64,000 nt of DNA from Flavobacterium sp. (GTDB lineage: Bacteria > Bacteroidota > Bacteroidia > Flavobacteriales > Flavobacteriaceae), in assembly GCF_027484205.1 (NCBI RefSeq), contig NZ_JAIXUB010000019.1, positions 108,181-172,180 on the forward strand, in the 5' to 3' direction. Both the position numbers and the translations under genes were made by a program. Shown piece by piece: positions 51,487 to 60,815 of this stretch (its first letter is position 1; each line of letters opens with the position of its first letter). A model generated the notes under the pieces. It was not told the DNA's origin. It searched no databases and saw nothing but the letters and a program-made list of their open reading frames with translations.

Positions 51487-53706
51487 ATGAATACAGATAC
51501 ATTAGATTTTAGCGATTTTGACGAACAAAGTCAAAAAGAACTTCAAGGAATGAAATTTTTGAGTATAGATGATATGAAGGAGGAATCCTTGAAAAATAAT
51601 CCTTTACACGATTTAAAAACATTAAAACCTATCAGGGAAATATTTAATGAAATAGCTTTAGAAACTCCCAATGGAAAAAATAGTGCTCTCTACAAATCGA
51701 TTTTTACGTCTAAAAATATCGATTTTCAAAAGATAATTGGTTTTTTAGAAGAGAAATCAAGTTTTATTTATAATCAAGAAAAGCTTACGACTAGAGCTAC
51801 ATTTATTGGAAACAAAAAACTACAGTTAAAAGCAAAATTGTACAAAGAAAGTGGAGTTGTCGATATTCATAATAGCTTAGAATTAAAATTTGATTATTTA
51901 AGAAAAAATATTGAATATTTAGTTCATTATTATTTTGTTGATAAAGAGAAAGTTGAAGAAAAAAACAACAAAGACCACATTGCATTTACTGTTAGTTCAT
52001 CAAGTTTTAATGATTTTGAATCATTCTTGAAGTTTGCAAAAAATGAACCTAGTAAAGAATTTTTGGAAAAAGTAACAAATTCTTTTTTGAATGCTTTTGA
52101 AAAAATAATTCCAATTGAAGATAAATCAATTTCTAAAAGTATTGATTTAAAACAACTTAATCTTGCAAAGATAGATTTACTTGTTTGGTTATACAGAAAT
52201 ACACCTGATTTTATTAAAGAAAAATATAATTTAAAAAACACGCCTAGTTTAGATCGAATTAGTATTGAAAACAAATTAAAGATTTCTAGTGTTCAAGACA
52301 AGGATAGTTTCGATAGCATCAACAGATTAGAAGTTAACTCTAAAGATTTTCCAACAGCATATTGGAGTTCTGATTATGATGGGAAGCTTCCAGTTGACAG
52401 TTCTAGTTATGAAAAGTATCGTTCCAACTTAGAAAAAACAGTATATTTTCAATTAAACGTAAATCAAGCTGTGCCTACAAATACAGAAATTGAATTTAAA
52501 CTTTTAGATAATGATAAGATTAGTTATCCTTTAGGTTTTGTGCATCCTTTTTTTACGTTTTATAATTTAGTTACTACAGATGATGATAAGTTTGATGATA
52601 AAGAAATAAAAATTTTAGGTATTGTTAGAGAATTTGAAGGAAAGAAAAGAATTACTTTAGAGTTATTTTTAAATCCAAGTTGGGCAAATGATATTATTGA
52701 CGATAAAAGCGGACCATCTTTAAATGGTAGTTTAGAGTTGTACTGGTCATGGCAGTATAACAATATAGATTGGACTTCTAAAAAAGTTCAATTATATGTT
52801 TATCCTTCTGATATTTCCCTTAGACTTAAAGCTGCATATTTTAATGGTGAAAATAATTTACCAGAAATGTATTCGCATACAGGTGATATTATTACATTTG
52901 CTTTAGATAGACTTCCTGATGGAACAATTAAAAAGTTTGTTTCGATAAAGATTAGAAACACTATTACATACAAGTCTTTTGAAGATGTAAACCAATTTTA
53001 TAAAGAGATTTACACAGAAAGAATTAATTTAGTGAAAAATAAAATTGAAGCATCAACATATGAAATAGTGGAATTAAATCATTACTTTAAAATTAAGAAC
53101 GATGCTACACAAATTTTCATTGAAGAAGAAAATATTATAGTACCAGTTGAAAAAGGAACGAAAACTGCTGCATATAATAGTTTTTATACAGGAGTAAAAG
53201 TGATAAAAGAGGCAACAAAATATTATGGATATTTTTCAATATTTAAAGATACCATAAATATGTTTCCTGAGTTAAGTGGTAATGATGAGTTTAATGTTCC
53301 ATCTCTTAGCACGTTTGTTGGATTAATACCAGGATTAGATGTAATAGCCTTTGGTCTTGCACTAACAGAGTGGACAATGAAAGACCAAATAGCAGAGCAA
53401 GACAAACTCATTAATGAATCATTATTTCTTAAATGGCAAAATATTAAAAAGCAAGGGCTAGAAGCGGCTTTAAATTTTATTGATTTTAATGGTTGGGCAA
53501 TTAGCAAAAAATTTCAAGCTGTCTTTGTTTGTCAAGAAACTTTAGATAAATTGTTCAAAGGAAATTTTAAAACAATTGATGAGTTGAGAGATTTTAATAA
53601 CATGCAAAATAAAGAGAACAAATGCGTTTTAATAAGTTATCGAATAAATAATGAAGATCTTGGCACTTTTGATGATGTTATAGATTGTATATTTTTAAAA
53701 AGTTAA
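51487..53706 (+). CDS. Candidate polymorphic-toxin/effector protein of unknown fold
   Basis: 739 residues from the ATG at 51487 (MNTDTLDFSDFDEQSQKELQ); the frame is open 30 codons further but that part is A/T-rich leader. No signal peptide. Residues 1-260 look helical. Residues ~290-480 look beta-rich with duplicated Ig-like patterns (TVYFQLNVNQAVPTNTEIEF). A hydrophobic stretch at 604-629 (VPSLSTFVGLIPGLDVIAFG) may insert in a membrane. The last 36 residues recur as an orphan fragment at 54280. Two paralogous lipoprotein genes follow. This is the layout of effector plus immunity genes, although no known toxin motif or T6SS marker is seen. Confidence 0.55.
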   Translation: MNTDTLDFSDFDEQSQKELQGMKFLSIDDMKEESLKNNPLHDLKTLKPIREIFNEIALETPNGKNSALYKSIFTSKNIDFQKIIGFLEEKSSFIYNQEKLTTRATFIGNKKLQLKAKLYKESGVVDIHNSLELKFDYLRKNIEYLVHYYFVDKEKVEEKNNKDHIAFTVSSSSFNDFESFLKFAKNEPSKEFLEKVTNSFLNAFEKIIPIEDKSISKSIDLKQLNLAKIDLLVWLYRNTPDFIKEKYNLKNTPSLDRISIENKLKISSVQDKDSFDSINRLEVNSKDFPTAYWSSDYDGKLPVDSSSYEKYRSNLEKTVYFQLNVNQAVPTNTEIEFKLLDNDKISYPLGFVHPFFTFYNLVTTDDDKFDDKEIKILGIVREFEGKKRITLELFLNPSWANDIIDDKSGPSLNGSLELYWSWQYNNIDWTSKKVQLYVYPSDISLRLKAAYFNGENNLPEMYSHTGDIITFALDRLPDGTIKKFVSIKIRNTITYKSFEDVNQFYKEIYTERINLVKNKIEASTYEIVELNHYFKIKNDATQIFIEEENIIVPVEKGTKTAAYNSFYTGVKVIKEATKYYGYFSIFKDTINMFPELSGNDEFNVPSLSTFVGLIPGLDVIAFGLALTEWTMKDQIAEQDKLINESLFLKWQNIKKQGLEAALNFIDFNGWAISKKFQAVFVCQETLDKLFKGNFKTIDELRDFNNMQNKENKCVLISYRINNEDLGTFDDVIDCIFLKS

Positions 53707-53708
53707 TT

Positions 53709-54281
53709 ATGAAGAAAACAATTATTTTAATTAGCACTGTATTTTTTTTTATTAGTTGTACAGAAAGAAATTATTTAAAAGAGGTAATTTCAAATGAAAA
53801 AGTAAGTATTACTTTAAAAGAAACATTTGAAGAAACCTATTATAATTTAAATGTTCCAATTGAATTTGAATTAAATTTAAACAATGAAAAAATAATCAGT
53901 GCAGTCCCTTATTATGAAAACGATGGTAGAAAAAGATTTGAAGGAGATTTTCACTATATCGATACAAAATATAAAACAAAAATGTTTTCACTTGATAAAT
54001 ATAGTCCTTATAATTATCCAACTAATATTTATATTATAGATGAAAAAAGAAAGATCACAAAAGATGAAGTTATAGCACTAATAAAGAAATATAATCCTTC
54101 TAAAACAATAAAGTCATTACAGACAAAAAACGATACTATTTATTTAATATCTTATTCAAAATATAGAAAAGACAATCCTGAGTTTTTACAGGAAATGAGA
54201 AAGCTGCCTGATAGTCTTATTTTAAGTTTGTACATAAAAGGAAAAGGATCAAAAGTCGTTGGTGAGAGAATCAATTGGTAA
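53709..54281 (+). CDS. Lipoprotein, candidate immunity protein 1
   Basis: 190 residues from the ATG at 53709, 2 bases after the effector-like stop. A lipoprotein signal ends FFFISC (C17). The mature part starts TERNYLKEVISNEKVSIT and ends with SKYRKDNPEFLQEMRK and VVGERINW. It is a full-length paralogue of the protein at 54395, with the same length and the same two signature ends. Location in the envelope would suit neutralising a periplasmic toxin. The role is inferred from context. Confidence 0.65.
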   Translation: MKKTIILISTVFFFISCTERNYLKEVISNEKVSITLKETFEETYYNLNVPIEFELNLNNEKIISAVPYYENDGRKRFEGDFHYIDTKYKTKMFSLDKYSPYNYPTNIYIIDEKRKITKDEVIALIKKYNPSKTIKSLQTKNDTIYLISYSKYRKDNPEFLQEMRKLPDSLILSLYIKGKGSKVVGERINW

Positions 54282-54387
54282 TAATATTCAAAATTCAGAC
54301 AATAAATATGTTTTTATAAGTTATATTATAATCAATGAAACTCTTGGTACTTTTGATGATATTATTGATTGTATATTTTTTAATTGA
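54280..54387 (+). pseudogene. Orphan copy of the effector C-terminal tip
   Basis: 35 sense codons and a stop, in one frame, aligning with residues 704-739 of the protein at 51487: NNIQN versus NNMQN, VFISY versus VLISY, ETLGTFDDIIDCIF versus EDLGTFDDVIDCIF. About 24 of 35 residues are the same. It starts within the stop codon of lipoprotein 1 and ends 7 bases before lipoprotein 2, so a tip-plus-lipoprotein unit has been duplicated or displaced. It lacks a start codon and the rest of the gene. Confidence 0.8.
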
Positions 54388-54394
54388 TTAAATA

Positions 54395-54967
54395 ATGAAA
54401 AAATTTTTTGTATTACTGTGTTTTATTTTTATCTCATCAGGATGTGCTGAGAAAAAGTACTTTGAAGAAGTGGTTTCAAACGAGAGAGTTTTCATCGTTA
54501 AGGAAATTATTTCTACAAAAGAGCATATAATAGTAAATATTCCATTGGAATTTAAATTTTACTTAAATAGTTACAACGAAGTTGACGTTGTTTTCTATTT
54601 TGAGATTGATGACGATAGAATATCAAAAGGTGAAGATTATTTAATCATAAATAAAAAAAATAATAAATTAATTTGGGGTTTGAAAAGTAGACATGATTCC
54701 AATTACCCAGATAGGATTAACATAAATTATTTTTATAAATTAAGCGACAAAAATGTTGAGGAGTTAATAAAAAAATATAATCCAAAGAGAAGTTTAGCTG
54801 ACTTAAAAACTAATAAAGATACTATTCATTTAGTTTCTTACGCTAAGTTTAGAAAGGATAATCCAAAGTTTTTAAAAGAAATGCGAAAGAAAACAGATAG
54901 TTTACAATTAAGTATTGGTTTTAAAGGAGGAAAGCAGATGGTCGTGGGAGAAAAAATTAAGTGGTAA
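54395..54967 (+). CDS. Lipoprotein, candidate immunity protein 2
   Basis: 190 residues. The lipoprotein signal ends FISSGC (C17). It is a paralogue of the protein at 53709: AEKKYFEEVVSNERVFIV at the start, ELIKKYNPKRSLADLKTN in the middle, and AKFRKDNPKFLKEMRK and VVGEKIKW at the end. The two have diverged strongly in the central 60 residues, as expected if each matches a different toxin tip. The gene is preceded by the orphan tip fragment. Confidence 0.65.
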   Translation: MKKFFVLLCFIFISSGCAEKKYFEEVVSNERVFIVKEIISTKEHIIVNIPLEFKFYLNSYNEVDVVFYFEIDDDRISKGEDYLIINKKNNKLIWGLKSRHDSNYPDRININYFYKLSDKNVEELIKKYNPKRSLADLKTNKDTIHLVSYAKFRKDNPKFLKEMRKKTDSLQLSIGFKGGKQMVVGEKIKW

Positions 54968-55174
54968 TAAAACTTCTTAGCAGTTTTAAAGCTATAACTT
55001 TTTTGTGGTTTTTTATTTATTCAATTAAATACCTAGCTTTACAAAGTGTTCCATTTTAAAAAAATCTAATCGTTATTCAGCGCACATGATTGCAATGAAC
55101 TGACTAAGTAAACATCTTCTGATTTTTCACTTTTTTATCTTTAAAGAAAAATGTAGCATATTAAATAAATTTCA

Positions 55175-55193
55175 TATATTTGTATATACAAAT
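55175..55193 (+). promoter_or_regulatory. Promoter with overlapping palindrome upstream of ygiD
   Basis: The -7 element TATATTTG (55175-55182) overlaps the perfect 16-base palindrome ATTTGTATATACAAAT (55178-55193), which ends 3 bases before the likely start. A repressor bound there would cover both promoter and start. Confidence 0.45.
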
Positions 55194-55196
55194 GTT

Positions 55197-56093
55197 GTGA
55201 TTTTGGAAAGAAAAGATTTTATAAAAACACTAATAGGAGGAATGACTATGGCATCATTACAGCCGTTCTACAATTGGACAAAAGACTTGAACGAAGAAGA
55301 CGAAAAACTTCCAGTGTTATTTATTGGACATGGTTCGCCAATGAATGGAATTGAAGACAATGAGTTTTCTAATACATGGAAGAAATTTGGAAAAGAAATA
55401 CCAAAACCAAAAGCTGTTTTAGTAATTTCTGCACATTGGTTAACAAATGGAACACACATTACGGCTATGAATAATCCCAAAACAATTCACGATTTTGGAG
55501 GTTTTCCACAAGCGTTATTTGAAGTTGAATATCCAGCAAAAGGAAATCCAGAATTGGCAAAATTCACATCTGATTTAATCACTTCTACTAATGTAGGTTT
55601 AGATCACGATTGGGGTTTAGATCACGGAACATGGACTGTTGTTCGACATATGTATCCTAATGCTGACATTCCAGTTTTGCAATTGAGTATTGATTATGGA
55701 AAACCTGCTCAATATCATTTTGAGCTAGCAAAACAATTAGCTTCTTTAAGAAAAAAAGGTGTTTTAATAATAGGAAGTGGAAATATGGTTCATAATTTAG
55801 GTATGGTTGCTTGGGACAAACTTAATGAACCTGAATATGGTTATGATTGGGCTATTGAAATGAATACTATTTTTAAAGAAAAAATCGGTAATGGTGATTT
55901 CAAATCGTTGATAGAATATGAAAAATTAAATAAAGCAGCAAAACTTGCTATTCCTTCACCAGATCATTATTTTCCATTGATTTATTCTATCGCATTGCAA
56001 GATACTAAAGACCAAATAAGTTTTTTTAATGACAAGCCTGTTGGCGGTTCACTAACAATGACTTCAGTAAAAATTGGATATAAAAAAAGGTAA
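55197..56093 (+). CDS. ygiD: 4,5-DOPA-extradiol-dioxygenase-like protein (LigB superfamily, YgiD)
   Basis: 298 residues counting from a GTG at 55197; a TTG at 55203 (MERKDFIKTLIGGMTMASL) is an alternative and no in-frame ATG lies near. The fold is recognised from VLFIGHGSPMNGIEDNEF with metal ligand H, VISAHWLTNGTHITAM with the second histidine, LDHDWGLDHGTWTVV and GSGNMVHNLG. Relatives open catechol rings; the physiological substrate of YgiD is unclear. A hairpin overlapping the stop codon terminates it. Confidence 0.9.
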   Translation: MILERKDFIKTLIGGMTMASLQPFYNWTKDLNEEDEKLPVLFIGHGSPMNGIEDNEFSNTWKKFGKEIPKPKAVLVISAHWLTNGTHITAMNNPKTIHDFGGFPQALFEVEYPAKGNPELAKFTSDLITSTNVGLDHDWGLDHGTWTVVRHMYPNADIPVLQLSIDYGKPAQYHFELAKQLASLRKKGVLIIGSGNMVHNLGMVAWDKLNEPEYGYDWAIEMNTIFKEKIGNGDFKSLIEYEKLNKAAKLAIPSPDHYFPLIYSIALQDTKDQISFFNDKPVGGSLTMTSVKIGYKKR

Positions 56094-56113
56094 GTTGAAC
56101 GCTTACCTTTCTT
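56084..56113 (+). terminator. Intrinsic terminator overlapping the ygiD stop codon
   Basis: Perfect stem AAAGGTAAG / CTTACCTTT (56086-56094 with 56102-56110), loop of 7. The gene's TAA lies inside the left arm. Confidence 0.75.
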
Positions 56114-56116
56114 ACT

Positions 56117-56542
56117 TTATATAATTTCAATCTTCGGATTAATCTTCATTAGTTCCTCTAAAAATAAATCACTTTTAATAGGTGAAATAAACAGATCATC
56201 ATATCTATTATAAGTAATTATGAAACCTTTAGTATCAAGTGCAGGCTTTAAAGTCACAGGAACATACAATCCAGAATGTCTTTTTATTTTTTGAATTTGT
56301 TCAATATTTATTCGTCCTCTAATTGGTCCTGAACGATACAATAAAAAATGATTTTTTATAACATATCGAGTGTCTAAAAGTACCCAAAGTAGAAAACCAA
56401 TGACTAAAGAAACTATTACAATTGGAATTAATGCAACTCCATTTTCTTTAATTCCTAAATACAATACAACTATCATAAACAGCACAATAGCCCATAGAAA
56501 GATATAAGTAAAGGTACTTTTTGATGACAAAAATCGTTTCAT
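56117..56542 (-). CDS. Small PH-domain membrane protein
   Basis: 141 residues. Two membrane helices (residues 12-30 and 35-52) are followed by a bacterial PH-type domain: DTRYVIKNHFLLYRSGPIRG, RINIEQIQKIKRHSG, FIITYNRYDDLFISPI, and FLEELMKINPKI. The function of such bPH proteins is unknown. It shares one base with the preceding C1 peptidase gene, so the pair is co-transcribed. Confidence 0.8.
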   Translation of the reverse strand: MKRFLSSKSTFTYIFLWAIVLFMIVVLYLGIKENGVALIPIVIVSLVIGFLLWVLLDTRYVIKNHFLLYRSGPIRGRINIEQIQKIKRHSGLYVPVTLKPALDTKGFIITYNRYDDLFISPIKSDLFLEELMKINPKIEII

Positions 56543-57651
56543 TATAATCCTAATTTAGATTTTGTTGTTTTAATCAAACCGTCTTTGTGTAATAAAACAG
56601 AAATCGTTTTTAATCTTAAATAAGAACCACTCATGTAAATATGACCATCTTTACCAGACTTATTTCCCCAAGAGTTTTTTACTTTATAATAAATTTTACC
56701 TGTTTGATCTTTTACTTTTCCAACAATGTGCATCAAGTGGTCGTCTGTAGTTGTCAAATTTTCAAATTCCGCTTGACGGTATTCTGGTGAGATTACTTTT
56801 TCTGGTTTGATTTCAGTTAAAATAGTTTTTGCATCAGCATCATTATCAGGAATTACGGCAACACCGTTTTTGCCCGAAAACGTATTTTCAGAAACATCAC
56901 AATCTAAGGCAATAGTAAAACCATTATCCAATGCATTATCAATATTTTGTACAAACTCTTCTAAAGGTAAATTATAAAACATTCCATTAGAAAAATTATC
57001 AGGAATATCCAATAAAAATGGCTTGTACATTGGTTCATTATTAAAAGATGAAATCGTAACGTAATCAGCTGTTTTCAATTTAGTCATTTCTAAGAAACTC
57101 TTCGGAGTATATTTTTTTCCTTCATAAGTAAACTCAGAAACATTCTTTCCTAAATAAACATCAAGAACTGAATTTACGGCTTCTTTCCATTGTGGAGATA
57201 ATTTTTTACCAGGATTAGCTACATAAGTTTTTAGCATAGCTTCTAAAACAGCAGTCATTTCAGCATGATCGTGTGTGTCGTTAGTACCATTTAAACCGGT
57301 GTAAGCACTATTTGGAACTAAACCAAAATCTTCGGCACTATTAATCACATCGTGAGCTAAACCGCCTTCTCCAAATTGCGCTTTTCCCTGACGCATCACA
57401 TAATTCCATGCTTTCTTTGGATAGGTATTTCTTACATTATACATTTCTGATAAATCTATTTTTTTTCCAGTCAATCTAATGATTTCTGCTTCTAGAAATG
57501 AGGTTGTTGAAAAACTCCAACAAGTTCCTGTATTGTCTTGTGATATTACCGGATTTGCTTCAATATCCTTAACCGTTTGAAATTCATAAGTTTGGGCAAA
57601 ACTTCCTAAACTTAATGTTACTAATCCGATACTTAGAATAAATTTTTTCAT
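56542..57651 (-). CDS. Secreted C1-family (papain-like) aminopeptidase
   Basis: 369 residues with a signal peptide (MKKFILSIGLVTLSLGSFAQ). The papain-type catalytic cysteine lies in DNTGTCWSFSTTSFLEAEII (C44), with Q at 38 forming the oxyanion hole; the histidine is in TTDDHLMHIVG and the asparagine in VKNSWGNK. It is closest to bleomycin hydrolase/PepC-type peptidases, but it carries a signal peptide, so it acts outside the cytoplasm. The stop overlaps the PH-domain gene. Confidence 0.92.
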   Translation of the reverse strand: MKKFILSIGLVTLSLGSFAQTYEFQTVKDIEANPVISQDNTGTCWSFSTTSFLEAEIIRLTGKKIDLSEMYNVRNTYPKKAWNYVMRQGKAQFGEGGLAHDVINSAEDFGLVPNSAYTGLNGTNDTHDHAEMTAVLEAMLKTYVANPGKKLSPQWKEAVNSVLDVYLGKNVSEFTYEGKKYTPKSFLEMTKLKTADYVTISSFNNEPMYKPFLLDIPDNFSNGMFYNLPLEEFVQNIDNALDNGFTIALDCDVSENTFSGKNGVAVIPDNDADAKTILTEIKPEKVISPEYRQAEFENLTTTDDHLMHIVGKVKDQTGKIYYKVKNSWGNKSGKDGHIYMSGSYLRLKTISVLLHKDGLIKTTKSKLGL

Positions 57652-57749
57652 AATAAAATATAGTGGTTTAAAGTATTTTTTGGTTTATTTTTACGCTAAA
57701 ATACTATAATTTAGTATTTCCAATCAATTTTTAACAAAAATAGTTTTCA

Positions 57750-58589
57750 ATGAGTACAATCAATTGGTTAACCGCTAAAGAATTTGAAGATATTACTTAT
57801 AAAAAATGCAATGGTGTAGCTAGAATTGCTTTTAACAGACCTGATGTTCGCAATGCCTTTCGTCCTAAAACTACAGCCGAATTATTACAAGCTTTTCACG
57901 ATGCTCAAGAAGATACTTCCATTGGAGTAGTTTTGCTTTCTGCTGAAGGTCCAAGTTCTAAAGATGGAATTTGGAGTTTTTGTAGTGGTGGCGATCAAAA
58001 AGCAAGAGGTCATCAAGGTTATGTTGGTGAAGATGGCTATCACAGATTGAATATTTTAGATGTTCAAAGATTAATTCGTTTTATGCCAAAAGCCGTAATT
58101 TGTGTAGTTCCAGGTTGGGCAGTTGGTGGCGGACACAGTTTGCATGTAGTATGCGATTTGACTTTAGCCAGTAAAGAACATGCTATTTTTAAACAAACCG
58201 ATGCCGATGTGACTAGTTTTGATGGCGGATATGGTTCGGCTTATTTAGCAAAAATGGTTGGACAAAAAAAAGCACGTGAAATTTTCTTTTTAGGAAGAAA
58301 TTATTCCGCAAAAGAAGCTTTTGAAATGGGAATGGTAAATGCGGTCATTCCTCACGATGAATTGGAAGATACTGCTTACGAATGGGCACAAGAAATTTTG
58401 GCAAAATCGCCAACATCCATAAAAATGTTAAAATTCGCAATGAATTTAACGGATGACGGAATGGTTGGACAACAAGTTTTTGCTGGAGAAGCTACAAGAT
58501 TAGCCTACATGACAGACGAAGCCAAAGAAGGAAGAGATGCTTTCTTAGAAAAAAGAAAACCTAATTTTGATAAAAAATGGTTGCCTTAG
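57750..58589 (+). CDS. menB: 1,4-dihydroxy-2-naphthoyl-CoA synthase
   Basis: 279 residues, the normal MenB length. A crotonase-fold enzyme that closes the naphthoate ring from o-succinylbenzoyl-CoA. Family-specific features are RPDVRNAFRPKT, FCSGGDQKARG, PGWAVGGGHSLHVVCDLTLA, TDADVTSFDGGYGSAYLAKM and the C-terminal KRKPNF. It is the middle of three menaquinone genes in this window. Confidence 0.96.
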   Translation: MSTINWLTAKEFEDITYKKCNGVARIAFNRPDVRNAFRPKTTAELLQAFHDAQEDTSIGVVLLSAEGPSSKDGIWSFCSGGDQKARGHQGYVGEDGYHRLNILDVQRLIRFMPKAVICVVPGWAVGGGHSLHVVCDLTLASKEHAIFKQTDADVTSFDGGYGSAYLAKMVGQKKAREIFFLGRNYSAKEAFEMGMVNAVIPHDELEDTAYEWAQEILAKSPTSIKMLKFAMNLTDDGMVGQQVFAGEATRLAYMTDEAKEGRDAFLEKRKPNFDKKWLP

Positions 58590-58686
58590 TTTAGTCTTCA
58601 GTTGTCAGTTTTGTCACACTGAGCTCAGTCGAAGTGCTTTTTTATGCAAAAAGTACTTTTTGTATTCATTTTATAACTTTTTTTAC

Positions 58687-59205
58687 ATGGAAAACTTCTC
58701 TAACGAAACCATTGATACCAAACAACTTCCTCGATTTGAAGAAGTACAACTTACTTCTTTGCATTCTAAATATTGGAACGTTTTGTTAATTAATAATCTA
58801 ATTCTCTTTTCAATTTTAGCTATTGCAATAATTTTTTTATGGATTAATGTAGATGATTCTGAAAAATTTAATCCATTTTGGGTATTTGGGATTTTCTTGT
58901 TAATTGTGAATCTTTCTTTCATTTTATATCGGATTTCTTTCAAGAAAAAAGCTTACGCCTTTAGAAATCATGATGTAATTTATAGAAGTGGCATCATCGC
59001 AACAAATACAATGGTTGTTCCATATAATAGAGTACAACATGTTGCTTTACATGAAGGTTTTATTTCTAGATTTTTTGGATTAGCAACAGTTGAAATATTC
59101 ACTGCTGGTGGAAGTTCGAGCGATGTTGAAATTCCGGGAATTGCTAAAGAAGAAGCTGAAAATATCAAACAATTATTGATGGGTAAAATTCAAAAACAAT
59201 TGTAA
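58687..59205 (+). CDS. PH-domain membrane protein, YdbS-like
   Basis: 172 residues from the ATG at 58687; the open frame upstream contains a dispersed repeat (58612-58636) and is not coding. Two membrane helices (residues 38-60 and 65-85) and the YdbS/YdbT PH domain: RSGIIATNTMVVPYNRVQHV, FFGLATVEIFTAGGSSSDVE, IPGIAKEEAENIKQLL. It overlaps the next gene by one base. The YdbS-YdbT pair's function is unclear. Confidence 0.85.
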   Translation: MENFSNETIDTKQLPRFEEVQLTSLHSKYWNVLLINNLILFSILAIAIIFLWINVDDSEKFNPFWVFGIFLLIVNLSFILYRISFKKKAYAFRNHDVIYRSGIIATNTMVVPYNRVQHVALHEGFISRFFGLATVEIFTAGGSSSDVEIPGIAKEEAENIKQLLMGKIQKQL

Positions 59206-60707
59206 TGGAAACCAATTTTAATCAGCCACAACGTCAATCAAAAATTGGTGTTTTGGTACTTTTTTTTGATTCTTTATACAAATTTGGAAAAGCTTTTTTA
59301 CCAATCATTTTCATTTTTTTAATTAAAGCAGATTTTAGTGATAAAGTTTTAGTTTTTGCAGGAATTTTGGGTTTAATTGTCCTTACCGCAATTGTAGCTT
59401 ATTTAAAATACCTCAATTTTACCTTTTACATAGATGAAGATAACGACGAATTTATTGTAAATGAAGGAGTTATTAACAAAACCAAAACTACAATTCAACT
59501 TAATAAAATTCAGCAGGTTAATATTCATCAAACACTGATTCACAGAATTATAGGGATTTATGCTTTAAATGTTGATACTGCAGGAAGCGATAAAAAAGAA
59601 GGCAATATCAAAGCAATTTCTCATTCGCTGGCATTAGCTTTAAAATCTAAATTGCTTGATAATGAAGTTAAAAGAGAAGTTAATTCTGAGGAACATGTTC
59701 TTCAAACAATTGAAAACAATACACCTACATCGTTTCTTAAAATAAATCTAATCAGTTTATTAAAAATTGGAATTACATCTAATTATGTAAAAAGTATTGG
59801 ATTGATTCTAACGTTCTTTTTTACCATTTTAGAAAATCTAAGAAATATTGGTAGAGAAGATGTAATTGATGAAGACAAAATTGAAAAAGTAATTAATAGT
59901 TATCCAGTGATTTATGGAACACTTGTTGCTATTTTGATACTGTTTACAGTTGTTTTTCTCTTAAATATTGGTCGAACATTAATCAAGTACTTCAATTATT
60001 CTATTGCAAAGCAAAAAGGATCGTTGCTACTTTCTTATGGATTGATTAATACTGAAAGTACTATTTTAAAACCTGAGAAAGTTCAAATTGTCAACATTTC
60101 TAGAAATTTTTTTCAAAGGAAACTTAATGTTCTTGAAATCAAAATCAAACAAGCCGTAAGTGATGAAAAAAAGCAAAGTAAGTCTCAAATTGAAATTCCA
60201 GGTTGCAATACTGCTGAAAGTGACGAAATTCTAAAATTAATTTTCAAAGAATTGCCTCAAAAAGGCGCAATGATGCAACCTAACTTTCGTAAATTAGTTT
60301 TCGCAATTTTTTTAACAATTGTACTTCCTTTATCAGGATTTTTTATCTTTGGTAATTATATCAATGCCGAAGTTTTTAATTATTCTCATTTTGCACTAGT
60401 TTATACCATTTTCTTATTAGTAATTCATTATTTCGGATTCAGAAATTATCGATTATATGTCAATGAAAATCATATTATAAAACAAAGTGGCGCTTGGGAT
60501 ATTGATAATGAAATTATTGAAATAGGAAAAATTCAAGCATTGACAACATCGCAACTATTTTGGCATAAAAACCTGAATATTGGTTCGTTAACAATGCATA
60601 CAGCAGGTGGAAATATTACTTTTTATCTAGGAAAATTTGATAAAATTAAAGAATACGTAAACCTTTGGTTATACGAAATTGAAACATCAGATAGTAATTG
60701 GATGTAG
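59205..60707 (+). CDS. PH-domain membrane protein, YdbT-like
   Basis: 500 residues. Three repeats of a PH-like module follow paired membrane helices: NKIQQVNIHQTLIHRIIGIY, KVQIVNISRNFFQRKLNVLE, KIQALTTSQLFWHKNLNIGS. It is the large partner of the YdbS-like protein, encoded with a one-base overlap. No enzymatic motifs; a membrane-stress or lipid-sensing role is only a guess. Confidence 0.85.
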   Translation: METNFNQPQRQSKIGVLVLFFDSLYKFGKAFLPIIFIFLIKADFSDKVLVFAGILGLIVLTAIVAYLKYLNFTFYIDEDNDEFIVNEGVINKTKTTIQLNKIQQVNIHQTLIHRIIGIYALNVDTAGSDKKEGNIKAISHSLALALKSKLLDNEVKREVNSEEHVLQTIENNTPTSFLKINLISLLKIGITSNYVKSIGLILTFFFTILENLRNIGREDVIDEDKIEKVINSYPVIYGTLVAILILFTVVFLLNIGRTLIKYFNYSIAKQKGSLLLSYGLINTESTILKPEKVQIVNISRNFFQRKLNVLEIKIKQAVSDEKKQSKSQIEIPGCNTAESDEILKLIFKELPQKGAMMQPNFRKLVFAIFLTIVLPLSGFFIFGNYINAEVFNYSHFALVYTIFLLVIHYFGFRNYRLYVNENHIIKQSGAWDIDNEIIEIGKIQALTTSQLFWHKNLNIGSLTMHTAGGNITFYLGKFDKIKEYVNLWLYEIETSDSNWM

Positions 60708-60815
60708 GTTTAGTGAAGAGTAATTAGTGATTAGTGAATAGTATTTTTCAAAAATCTTTTCAATGAAAGAACTTATAAACTTTTCTAAACTTTTAAACTT
60801 TTAAACATTTTTAAA

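Noticed and set aside
58567..58686. A 40-residue N-terminal extension of the YdbS-like protein
   Set aside because: The stretch overlaps the menB end and contains a dispersed repeat (CHTELSRSAF); the ATG at 58687 gives the family start.
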